Assembly: GCA_017477025.1 (NCBI GenBank)
Contig: JAFUYA010000003.1
Span: 1 to 41,234 of the forward strand
DNA length: 41,234 bases
Reading direction: 5' to 3'
Source: Bacteroidales bacterium
GTDB lineage: Bacteria; Bacteroidota; Bacteroidia; Bacteroidales; P3
A program made the position numbers and the translations under genes. Position 1 is the stretch's first letter, and every line of letters starts with the position of its first letter. Positions 1-7,205 of the stretch are shown piece by piece. Under the pieces are notes generated by a model, which saw only the letters and a list, made by a program, of their open reading frames with translations, searched no databases and was not told the DNA's origin.

Positions 1-26
1 CTCCAATTTATGAGACTCATCCGAAC
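1..26. other. attP, right half-site (core CTCCA plus arm)
   Basis: Bases 1-5 are CTCCA, the same five bases that end the window. Twelve bases later comes CATCCGAAC (18-26), the exact reverse complement of GTTCGGATG at 41209-41217, which lies twelve bases before the other CTCCA. Joined, the site is 47 bp and symmetric around the core, as expected for a serine-integrase attP. It lies inside the integrase coding region. Confidence 0.75.
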
Positions 27-1520
27 ACTATTATCGGATGAGTCTTTTAAATTAAATGGTACGTCAATAATATCGTTATCCCCGTTGTATTTATAAGCAA
101 TAGTGATGTATTCCGGATTTACTACAATCCCCTCTACAAACATATCTACTAAAGTTTTACGGTACATGTCATCATTAGCGTCCCCGTCTTTAAATTTTTC
201 GAGATAAAATAAAACTTTATCCGTAACAGTTTTAGGGGCCTCAATTCTTTTTCTCTCTATTTGTATTTGAGCCTCTAATACATCCTGTCTCCTCTCCAAT
301 TCTAATAAACGCTCTTTAGTTGTATTCGTTATAATGCCTCTCTCAATAGCGGCCATAAGGTTTTTTATGTTTGCTTTGACTTGCTTTAATTCGGACGTCA
401 TACTATTAAGCATGCTCTCGTCATAGTTCTCATCCTGTAATTGAGAGATACTGTCTGATATAAAATTCATAACGTCCGGTACTAAAATACTCTCTTTGGT
501 AGTATTTATAACTAAATCCTCCAAAAAATCTTTTTTAATTGATTTTGTTTTACATCCTTTTTTAGATTTTTTATTATTGCATGTATAGTAATAATACGTT
601 TGGCCTGTTTTACTCGTGCCGCTATCCCCTACCATAGAGCCTCCACATGTCCCGTCAAAAACTTTACCACTTAATAAAAATGTTACGGGTAATGTTTTTG
701 CAAGTGTCTTAGCCGTCTTATGTTTATTTTGGTTTATTCTTTCCTGTACTTTCATATATAAATCCTTTGTGATAATTGCCGGTATAGCGTCCTCTTTTCG
801 TACCTCGTCATAACTTTCGTCTTTACTTTTGAATATCAATAGCCCATAGTATTTTGGATTTTTTAGCATACGGTGTAAAGAATTTTTATTAAAGTTTTCT
901 CCTTTGGCCGTCTTTAATCCTCTCCGGTTTAAGTCCTCCGTTATTGCTACTATGGACTCTCCGGCGGCATAACGATTATAAATCTCTCTAACAATGATAC
1001 TTTTATCCTCATCAATCATATAAAATTTATCATCAGATAATTTGTAGCCATAAGGTACAGGGCCACCGGAGGCTTTACCCTGTAAAGCATTATCGTATTG
1101 CCCTCTTATAACTTTTTGTCTTAACTCCTCAGAATAATACTCATCTAAGCCCTCAAGTACACTCTCTAAAATTATTCCCTCCGGACCGTCCGGAATATTC
1201 ATTTTTGAGTAAATTACTTTTACTCCTAATTTTTTCAATTTTCTTTTATAGATTATCGCGTCAAATCTATCACGAGCAAAACGGCCCGTCTGATAGCATA
1301 TTACATACTGAAATAGACCGCTCTCAGCGTCTTTCAACATCTTTTGAAATTCCGGACGATCATCAGATCTACCGGTTAATGAGCGGTCTATATAATCATG
1401 TATTACCGTTAAGCCTTTTTGCTCAGCCATACGGTGATTTTCTCGTAGTTGTCCTGTGATACTCTCCTCCCTCTGATTAGGGCCCGGAGAAAATCTATTA
1501 TAGGTTACGGCGTTATTCAT
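1..1520 (-). CDS. Large serine recombinase (phage integrase), runs off the window edge
   Basis: No stop codon occurs before the window ends, so 506 complete codons are visible. The N-terminal resolvase domain has the motif YNRFS with the likely nucleophile Ser11, followed by QREESITGQL and an arginine-rich DRSLTGRSDDRPEF segment. A recombinase domain follows (around GGPVPYGYKL to KNPKYYGLL), then a zinc-ribbon region and a long coiled coil near the C-terminus, the usual order for serine integrases. The zinc ribbon reads FDGTCGG where FCGKCG is usual, so one expected Cys is Asp. These enzymes join attP and attB without needing high-energy cofactors. The ATG at 1520 has no clear ribosome site, unlike its neighbours. 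If the window ends are joined at CTCCA, the frame continues 32 codons to a stop at 41136, giving 537 residues. Family assignment is firm; exact C-terminus depends on circularity. Confidence 0.93.
   Translation of the reverse strand, partial: MNNAVTYNRFSPGPNQREESITGQLRENHRMAEQKGLTVIHDYIDRSLTGRSDDRPEFQKMLKDAESGLFQYVICYQTGRFARDRFDAIIYKRKLKKLGVKVIYSKMNIPDGPEGIILESVLEGLDEYYSEELRQKVIRGQYDNALQGKASGGPVPYGYKLSDDKFYMIDEDKSIIVREIYNRYAAGESIVAITEDLNRRGLKTAKGENFNKNSLHRMLKNPKYYGLLIFKSKDESYDEVRKEDAIPAIITKDLYMKVQERINQNKHKTAKTLAKTLPVTFLLSGKVFDGTCGGSMVGDSGTSKTGQTYYYYTCNNKKSKKGCKTKSIKKDFLEDLVINTTKESILVPDVMNFISDSISQLQDENYDESMLNSMTSELKQVKANIKNLMAAIERGIITNTTKERLLELERRQDVLEAQIQIERKRIEAPKTVTDKVLFYLEKFKDGDANDDMYRKTLVDMFVEGIVVNPEYITIAYKYNGDNDIIDVPFNLKDSSDNSVRMSLINW
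14..48 (+). terminator. Intragenic hairpin with T-run, overlapping attP arm
   Basis: GACTCATCCGA (14-24) and TCGGATGAGTC (34-44) form an 11-bp perfect stem with a 9-base loop, followed by TTTT. It resembles a rightward terminator that could back up the one at 41112 on circular DNA, yet it is also coding sequence for the integrase. Its arms carry another inverted copy of the attP arm core. Confidence 0.5.
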
Positions 1521-1534
1521 AAATAAATTATAAA

Positions 1535-1699
1535 TCAAACAAAATTTTTATCACGTTGAGCGAGCCATAGTTTATACTCCTCCTCTACGCCGGGCTTTTT
1601 AAAATAGTCTTTTACACAAGCCAAAAACCTACGCCCTATAATCTCTCTGTCCTCTTTAGGGATTTTATTTATATCTATTTTACATTTCTTAATTTCCAT
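1535..1699 (-). CDS. Small hypothetical protein, 54 aa
   Basis: A 54-residue reading frame beginning MEIKKCKIDINKIPKEDREI and ending LAQRDKNFV. The ATG is preceded by GGGAGG at good spacing and overlaps the end of the RuvC-like gene by 11 bases, so it is translationally linked to it. It lies just upstream of the integrase. Charged, no membrane segment and no motif I recognise. It is probably real because of the ribosome site and tight packing. Function unknown. Confidence 0.7.
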   Translation of the reverse strand: MEIKKCKIDINKIPKEDREIIGRRFLACVKDYFKKPGVEEEYKLWLAQRDKNFV

Positions 1700-2180
1700 G
1701 ACGGGCCTCCCTAATTTCTTTTAAGGTAATTTGGCGGCCGTATTCAGCAATAAGTAATGAGTCGCAAGTCTCAAGAGTCGGCTTTAATTGAGGAAAAAGC
1801 CTTTGAGCATTTGCTTTTAATTCGTTTTTCTTTTGCTTATATTCAAGCCCTCTAACTTTTAACTTTAATACGCTTTGCCATTTCAGCGGTATTACTGTTT
1901 GGTATGAGACTCCTAACCCCGTTAAGAGTCCTATCCAAAATCCGTAATTCTTGCCAAAACTAAAAGCCTGTACTTTCCCGTCTCTTGGCATGGCATGGAC
2001 TTCCTCGATATACGCCTTAAATTCGTAGCCTAAAAAGTCCCTATGCTCTATAATTAAATCTTTTATATCGTATTCGGTATATTTTGAAAAGCCAAAAACT
2101 TTACGATATAAACCGTCTAAAGACACAAAAGATATAGCGCCATGAGAGCCGGGATCTATTCCGACAATCATTTTACCCAT
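1689..2180 (-). CDS. RuvC-like Holliday junction resolvase / RNase H-fold nuclease
   Basis: 163 residues. The N-terminus MIVGIDPGSHGAISFV carries the first catalytic Asp of the RuvC/RNase H fold; EEVHAMP (about residue 60) and CDSLLIAEYG (about residue 140) supply likely acidic residues two and three. Phage RuvC-like proteins resolve branched DNA made in replication and recombination before packaging. It overlaps the upstream 92-aa gene by 13 bases and sits at the end of the replication operon, which fits that job. The ATG at 2180 or the one three codons later could be the start; neither has an ideal ribosome site. Confidence 0.85.
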   Translation of the reverse strand: MGKMIVGIDPGSHGAISFVSLDGLYRKVFGFSKYTEYDIKDLIIEHRDFLGYEFKAYIEEVHAMPRDGKVQAFSFGKNYGFWIGLLTGLGVSYQTVIPLKWQSVLKLKVRGLEYKQKKNELKANAQRLFPQLKPTLETCDSLLIAEYGRQITLKEIREARHGN

Positions 2181-2446
2181 GGAGCCATAGCCTCTCTACA
2201 TTCTTTTTCTAAAATATTTTTGGCATAAGTATAAGCCTTATTTAATTGGCCCGTCATTTTAATACGTTCCATATCACGTGAGGCGTACCACCATGCCCCA
2301 AAATCAACTTTTCCTTTTAGTTCTCTTTCATAGTTATTTAATAAATAACGATAAACAAAATTCTCTTTTAGACGTTGCAACTCGCAAGCAATTAAAAACT
2401 TTTTTACTTTACGTTGTTGTAAATATTTTCTAATCAATTTGAACAT
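2168..2446 (-). CDS. Hypothetical early protein, 92 aa
   Basis: A basic, helical protein (MFKLIRKYLQQRKVKKFL...) with no motif I recognise. The start has AAGGAG a few bases upstream. It is the first gene after the leader box at 2471-2480, whose leader gives the longest match (25 bases) to the candidate small RNA at 16168-16279, and it is coupled to the RuvC-like gene by a 13-base overlap. The Lys/Arg-rich N-terminus could bind nucleic acid, but that is only a guess. Confidence 0.7.
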   Translation of the reverse strand: MFKLIRKYLQQRKVKKFLIACELQRLKENFVYRYLLNNYERELKGKVDFGAWWYASRDMERIKMTGQLNKAYTYAKNILEKECREAMAPWVK

Positions 2447-2470
2447 TTTAAATCTCCTTATGTTGTTTGA

Positions 2471-2480
2471 GTATTCGACA
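2471..2480 (-). promoter_or_regulatory. Leader box TGTCGAATAC
   Basis: Sense-strand box 24 bases upstream of the ATG at 2446, in a gap of only 36 bases after the HNH gene, with no promoter visible. Plus-strand bases 2461-2485 are identical to 16204-16228, so the transcript can pair over 25 bases with the candidate small RNA. Confidence 0.75.
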
Positions 2481-2482
2481 AT

Positions 2483-2851
2483 TTATTTTCTGTTTTTCCC
2501 TATTTGCGCTCTACGTGTATTTTCCTCACGTGTTACGATTTCTAAGTTTTGAAATTCATTATTAAAAGTATCGCCGTCTTTATGGTCGATAACAAAGCCA
2601 TGAGGTATAATTGGTATCAAAAATCTATGAACTTGTTTTACGTATCGCTTTAATGTATTTGGATCTTTACCATAGACGCATGGGTATAAAGACGGATTGC
2701 AACCGTCCTTTTTAGCATTTGTACTCTGAATACAAAAACCCATAAATCCCGGAAACTTTTTAATGTACTCATAACTCTTTGTATCAAGTCGTAATGAGTG
2801 TTTACCGTTTGTTTTAGACTCCAAAAATATAGCAACGTATGACATTTTCAT
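2483..2851 (-). CDS. HNH endonuclease
   Basis: 122 residues. The C-terminal half holds the HNH core: VHRFLIP (His75), then VIDHKDGDTFNNEFQNLEIVT with Asp-His at 90-91, paired Asn at 98-99 and a later Asn at 111 (EENTRRA). This pattern matches HNH_3-type nucleases found as free-standing or homing-like enzymes in phages. The N-terminal part shows a small beta-rich region that may help contact DNA. Its ATG overlaps the polymerase stop (ATGA-type overlap), so it is cotranslated with the polymerase. It could be a homing nuclease inserted in the replication operon or a packaging-related nick enzyme; I favour the former because it follows the polymerase gene directly. Confidence 0.85.
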   Translation of the reverse strand: MKMSYVAIFLESKTNGKHSLRLDTKSYEYIKKFPGFMGFCIQSTNAKKDGCNPSLYPCVYGKDPNTLKRYVKQVHRFLIPIIPHGFVIDHKDGDTFNNEFQNLEIVTREENTRRAQIGKNRK

Positions 2852-4839
2852 TTTCTGTACCTTTTACCTCTCCACCCCTCAGCCTTAATGGGATAATCTT
2901 TAGCCCATTCCGGAGGAGTTGATAGCAATTTTTCAAATTCCTCAACACTTCCAAAGCCCTCGGGTACTTCTGAGATAACTTCATCATGTACCGTCATAAC
3001 AGATTTATAACCGGCTTTTTCTGTATTGAGCATACCGTTAGCCATTAAGTCTCTTGCCGTAGCCTGTACAATGTTTTCAACGAGTTTACCCCCGTAGGTA
3101 TGTTCTCTCGCCCATATTTTCGCTTGGCCTACGATAGCCATAAAAGTTAATGACTCTTTCTCGGTATCCCATTTTGTTTTTATAATTTTTATTTGTGGAT
3201 CCGGATATGCTAAACATCTTCCGGACGGTAAACGGCAATATAAAAAATTACCCTGTACTTTCCACTTGATAGGCCCCTCAACAAATAAGCGGCCCGGATT
3301 TTTAACGGCTAAAATAGCGGCTCTCTCTTGAGCATACCAAAGTTTAACAACTTCCGGATATGTCTCTCTATAAGTTTTTACCGTTCTCTCAGCCAACTCC
3401 TCAGAGATAATTAAGCCGGCTTGATTTTTAGCATGTTCTTTAAATCTTGCCGCCCCCATTTGAAAGCCGCAACCTAAGACTCCGACTTTACCTAATTGGC
3501 GCTCCTCTTTATCCTTTTTAGTTAAAGGACGTTTGTAAATTTCTTGGGCCAATGCTAAATAAATGTCTCGTCCATGCTTAAAATCATCTATGCCTCTTTG
3601 ACATCCGGCTAACATCATTACAACCCTCGCCTCAATTTGAGAAAAATCGGCCGTAACAAAATCACAACCGTCCTCAGCAATAATAAAGCCTCTGAGTCCG
3701 GCACTTATAGCGTTTATAACGTCCGGATACATCATCTCAAAAATATCTAAATCATCTAATAAAAGACAATCTAAAACTTTATCAGAGTTGTATCCCATGC
3801 CTCGAGGGAAATTTTGTACTTGAATACCGGCTCCGGCCCAACGTCCCGTACTTGCTCCATGATATACCAAAATATCACGTACTCGACCGTCTGAGCATAC
3901 TCTATTTTTAATTGACTCAAGTTTAGCCGTTGATGATTTTCCACCCTGTGAGCGTATTTCAAGTACCCTCTTTATTTTCTTATCATCAGTATTTTTTATC
4001 CAATCATCAACAGTAGATTTTCTTAAATCCGTAATAGGCACTAATGAGCGTAAATATTCCGTTAGCCTTTTTGTCTCCGTAGCCTTTTCAACGGCTCCAT
4101 TAGTTAATTCTTTTAACTCTGTATTGAGTCTGATTTTAAATTCATCAATGAATTTTAGAGCAATATCTAAGGCTTTGGTATCAATTTTAATACCTCTTGA
4201 GTTTATGGCTTGGTCTAATTCCCATATCAATTTTTCTTGCTTATTGAGATTAGGGACGGCTTTATCTATTGCTCGCTCTACTACTACGTCTTGCTTACAA
4301 TAATCATAAAGTGTCTCAAACTTTTCCGGATCCTCTACCCATATTGACGGATCGCTCTTAGAGGGCTTACGAGGTTTAGAGAGTTGTAACATAACCCTTT
4401 TACCTGTTTCATCCTTATTCTCGCTGAGCCTTAATGCTAATGCACAACCGCCTAACGAGCGAGGGAGGGCATGACTTGCGGCCTTTGCCGCCGTACAATC
4501 CCACCTTTTAATATCCCATAAAGCCGGAAAACCGTATTTTTTATGTAATACATTATTCCATATACAGTATTCAAACATTGAGTTATGAGCCTTAAAAATT
4601 GCCGACTCGTTTAAGGCTAATTGGTTAATCAATTCCATATTAGGTGTATAATAACAATCCCCAAAAATATCATAAGTATTCTCAAAATCCTCATGAGAGA
4701 TTAACCTTACCTCCTCGTCATCAACTGTAAAGCATAGGCATAAAGGTATGGTAGAGGGATCCATGGAGTATCTCCATGGACCTGTATCTTTTACATCTAC
4801 CATACTACGTGTTTCAAAGTCTAAATGAACACTAATCAT
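2848..4839 (-). CDS. Family A DNA polymerase with 3'-5' exonuclease domain
   Basis: 663 residues, normal for phage PolA-type replicases. The N-terminal DEDD exonuclease begins with HLDFETRS (Asp7, Glu9), with NSMFEYCIW near 86-94 and YDYCKQDV (Asp184) as later exonuclease motifs. The polymerase part has motif A DFSQIEARVV (Asp398), the O-helix region RQLGKVGVLGCGFQ (about 447-460) and motif C TVHDEV (His618-Asp619-Glu620). It therefore should both extend primers and proofread. It overlaps the DUF2815-type gene upstream and the HNH gene downstream by a few bases, so it is part of one replication operon with the helicase and primase genes. Confidence 0.96.
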   Translation of the reverse strand: MISVHLDFETRSMVDVKDTGPWRYSMDPSTIPLCLCFTVDDEEVRLISHEDFENTYDIFGDCYYTPNMELINQLALNESAIFKAHNSMFEYCIWNNVLHKKYGFPALWDIKRWDCTAAKAASHALPRSLGGCALALRLSENKDETGKRVMLQLSKPRKPSKSDPSIWVEDPEKFETLYDYCKQDVVVERAIDKAVPNLNKQEKLIWELDQAINSRGIKIDTKALDIALKFIDEFKIRLNTELKELTNGAVEKATETKRLTEYLRSLVPITDLRKSTVDDWIKNTDDKKIKRVLEIRSQGGKSSTAKLESIKNRVCSDGRVRDILVYHGASTGRWAGAGIQVQNFPRGMGYNSDKVLDCLLLDDLDIFEMMYPDVINAISAGLRGFIIAEDGCDFVTADFSQIEARVVMMLAGCQRGIDDFKHGRDIYLALAQEIYKRPLTKKDKEERQLGKVGVLGCGFQMGAARFKEHAKNQAGLIISEELAERTVKTYRETYPEVVKLWYAQERAAILAVKNPGRLFVEGPIKWKVQGNFLYCRLPSGRCLAYPDPQIKIIKTKWDTEKESLTFMAIVGQAKIWAREHTYGGKLVENIVQATARDLMANGMLNTEKAGYKSVMTVHDEVISEVPEGFGSVEEFEKLLSTPPEWAKDYPIKAEGWRGKRYRK

Positions 4840-5422
4840 TTAAGTCCCCTAAAATGTCATCATTTTCAGATGTAGTGTCCTCTCCTACTTCATTTTGTAC
4901 GGAGTCAATTATGCCGGCAAAATCAGACTCAGCGCTTGCACGATTAACAAGAGGCTCGCCGTCTCTAATTTTTAATAGGTTTTGCAAGCCAAAAGCAACG
5001 CCTTTACTTACATTATCATAAGCATAAGCAACTAATGAGGCTCTTGCATAACAACCGCTATAAAATTCTTTTGGATCTAAAATCTCTTGTTTTGTTTTAG
5101 CGTCAATAAGTCCCGGCGGATATGCAACACTTTTAGCGTTAGCAATAACCTTATCAGCGTCCTCCGGATATTTGTCTAAATCTGACTCATTACCATTTCT
5201 CAAAGGCATTTTAAGATTTTTAGGAGGATTATTACCCCATTTATTCCTAATAGCCTCTTTAATGATTTCCTTTAATCCGGTTAAATCAGCGTCCTTATCG
5301 AAAATCATCTTTACGGAATATTCTAATTTTCCGCTTTGCTCATTTTGTCTCGGCTCAAACACATTTACGAAACTTGCTCTAAATGTAGGTGTTACTACTT
5401 TTTTTGATGTTGTCGTTCCCAT
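4832..5422 (-). CDS. DUF2815-type single-stranded DNA-binding protein
   Basis: 196 residues. The N-terminal pattern TPTFRASFVNVFEPRQNEQSG and the later YPPGLIDAKTKQEI and FYSGCYARASLVAYAYDN are typical of the DUF2815 family, which sits beside phage PolA genes and is regarded as an ssDNA-binding replication protein. The acidic C-terminus (SENDDILGDLND) resembles the acidic tails by which ssDNA-binding proteins recruit partners. AAAGGAG precedes the start, and the leader carries a TGTCGAATAC box. Family assignment is from recognition; the binding role is established knowledge of the family rather than visible directly. Confidence 0.85.
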   Translation of the reverse strand: MGTTTSKKVVTPTFRASFVNVFEPRQNEQSGKLEYSVKMIFDKDADLTGLKEIIKEAIRNKWGNNPPKNLKMPLRNGNESDLDKYPEDADKVIANAKSVAYPPGLIDAKTKQEILDPKEFYSGCYARASLVAYAYDNVSKGVAFGLQNLLKIRDGEPLVNRASAESDFAGIIDSVQNEVGEDTTSENDDILGDLND

Positions 5423-5449
5423 GATTTTTTACTCCTTTACTATTTTACT

Positions 5450-5459
5450 GTATTCGACA
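5450..5459 (-). promoter_or_regulatory. Leader box TGTCGAATAC
   Basis: Box 27 bases upstream of the DUF2815-type gene start, squeezed directly after the stop of the DUF2800-type gene. No -10 or -35 sequence is visible, so an RNA-level role fits better than a promoter. Pairing with the small RNA would be 13 contiguous bases; the base after TAC-A departs from the consensus. Confidence 0.7.
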
Positions 5460-5460
5460 A

Positions 5461-6747
5461 TTACCCTAAATCAATATCATCAAAATCAGCGAGGGCCTTT
5501 TGATTTTGACGTTCCCTAACGTCTGTATCTCTTGCGAGTACGAGTTTACTATCGGGACGGATAGAATATAACTCTACGACTTCTTTAGCGGAGCCGCCTA
5601 ATTTTTCAATTTGGGCCGGAGATTTTAAAGATGTTTTATAAATCTCATCCTCCCCAAACTCTAATTCAAGCATTGAGGCCGCTAAATCCTCATTCTCCCA
5701 TTTTCTATGGGCTTTACCACCTTTAACGAGTTTATATCCCTCAACTGTACCGCCCCTGTCTAAGAGGTTAAATGCGTATTCTCTTACCTCTTTAATGTAA
5801 TTTTCAATTAAATCGGCGTTGTCTAAAAGGACTTTTAACTCTAAAGGTGTTAATCTGTCCGGAGATTTTAAAGCATTTGCTTTAACAGGCTCTTGAAAAT
5901 CTGCTTTTGCAATTTCATTAACTTTTGTACGAGTTGCCGGACAAATCATTTTTGCATTACAGAAACGGCACCATTTACCCGTCTCTGTTTTGTCGGATGT
6001 ACGAGTAGCCTTAATACGTCTTGCTAATTCCTGTTTGAAAGTATTAACGTATTGAGGTGTTGTTATCCAACGTCTTACCGGGCCTTGAGGATGTTCCGCT
6101 CTCGGTTGAACTATTACCAATTCAATAGACTTAAAATTCATAAGTTTATCGCCGGCCGCACCTATCGCATAATAAAGCATTTGTTTATTTTCGATAGCCT
6201 CGACAGGGACTCCCTTACCATATTTAAAATCATAAACGATAAGAGTCTCGCCCGGTACGAAAATTGAGGCGTCATTTGTACCTCTTGCCTCCGGATCCAC
6301 ATCATCAAGAGTAAATGGTTGCTCAATATTTACCCATGGCTGATATATTTTCTCTTGGGTATCTTTGTCCCAATGTTTCCATGCCTCTTTGTTATTGCCC
6401 TCTAATTGTACAGATTTTCTTAAATTACACTCAATACGCTTAGCGTCCTCAAGTATAGTATTTACGTACAAATTAGCGGCATTAGCCATTTCGTCCGTTA
6501 CTTTGAACTCAAAATCATCCGCCTCCATAACTTCTCCAATCATAGAGGTAGCGTCCCATTGAGCGCAAAAACAAACTTTATTTTTGAGTACATGTTCACA
6601 AAGGGCATGAGCAACAGTACCCTCAGCGGCATAACTTGTAGCCGGAGGTGTCGGGAGAGTCGCTATAAGAGCATTACTCCCCGGACAATTCCACCAACGC
6701 TCACACGTTGAGGCTCCTACTTGGCTATGTCCTGTATCTACCGGCAT
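5461..6747 (-). CDS. DUF2800-type PD-(D/E)XK nuclease
   Basis: 428 residues. The start VGASTCERWWNCPGSNAL and the body segment GTNDASIFVPGETLIVYDFKYGKG carry the Asp and Asp-X-Lys pattern of a Cas4/RecB-like PD-(D/E)XK nuclease. A cysteine cluster WCRFCNAKMICPATR (about residues 259-273) with an N-terminal Cys could hold an iron-sulfur cluster as in Cas4-type enzymes. The family is regularly found between SNF2 helicase and DUF2815/PolA genes in phages, as here, and probably processes DNA ends in recombination. The ATG overlaps the stop of the helicase ORF (TAATG). Confidence 0.85.
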   Translation of the reverse strand: MPVDTGHSQVGASTCERWWNCPGSNALIATLPTPPATSYAAEGTVAHALCEHVLKNKVCFCAQWDATSMIGEVMEADDFEFKVTDEMANAANLYVNTILEDAKRIECNLRKSVQLEGNNKEAWKHWDKDTQEKIYQPWVNIEQPFTLDDVDPEARGTNDASIFVPGETLIVYDFKYGKGVPVEAIENKQMLYYAIGAAGDKLMNFKSIELVIVQPRAEHPQGPVRRWITTPQYVNTFKQELARRIKATRTSDKTETGKWCRFCNAKMICPATRTKVNEIAKADFQEPVKANALKSPDRLTPLELKVLLDNADLIENYIKEVREYAFNLLDRGGTVEGYKLVKGGKAHRKWENEDLAASMLELEFGEDEIYKTSLKSPAQIEKLGGSAKEVVELYSIRPDSKLVLARDTDVRERQNQKALADFDDIDLG

Positions 6748-7205
6748 TACTTGTCTCCTTTTGAAACATCAGCAATAATAGCGGCAAAATCTTTTTCTGC
6801 TATTTCCGGAATTTTTGAGTAGCCATAACGATTAAGAACTTCTAAAGCGGCTTTTTTACCCTCTTTAATGTCCTCAAAAGATGTGATAAAATCACTAATT
6901 GCGCTACGTACATCATCAGCCGTATAAGTCTTAACAGGCTCAGCCGGAGTAGTATCTAAACCTAAGTCTAAATCATCCTCTTGTACAACTTCTGCCTCAA
7001 CTACTTCCGGTTGAACAGGCTCAGCCGGAGCCTCTTGTTTTGGAGCGGCTTTTTTAGCGGCTTTTTTAGGAGCCTCTTTTTTAGGTGTTTCAGCCGGAGC
7101 CACTTCTTGAGGTTTTGCACATCCACAATGAGCCTCATTAGGGATAGCCGCTACAATGGCCTCCAATGCTACTGCGATACGGTCAAGTGATTGTTCGATT
7201 GTCAT
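6747..7205 (-). CDS. Nested gene in the helicase frame, 152 aa
   Basis: An internal ATG in the same frame as the helicase is preceded by AAGGAGG at ideal spacing and, 29 bases upstream of the ATG, by a leader box. The predicted protein starts MTIEQSLDRIAVALEAIVA, has a long Pro/Ala/Lys/Glu linker (about 30-100), and ends with a folded region YTADDVRSAISDFITSFEDI...ALEVLNRYGYSKIPEIAE. This start looks like that of an independent phage protein, with the linker joining an N-terminal helix to a C-terminal helical domain. The helicase ORF reads through it without a stop. Two products, a long fusion and a short form, are likely. Function unknown, perhaps a DNA-binding replication accessory. Confidence 0.75.
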   Translation of the reverse strand: MTIEQSLDRIAVALEAIVAAIPNEAHCGCAKPQEVAPAETPKKEAPKKAAKKAAPKQEAPAEPVQPEVVEAEVVQEDDLDLGLDTTPAEPVKTYTADDVRSAISDFITSFEDIKEGKKAALEVLNRYGYSKIPEIAEKDFAAIIADVSKGDK

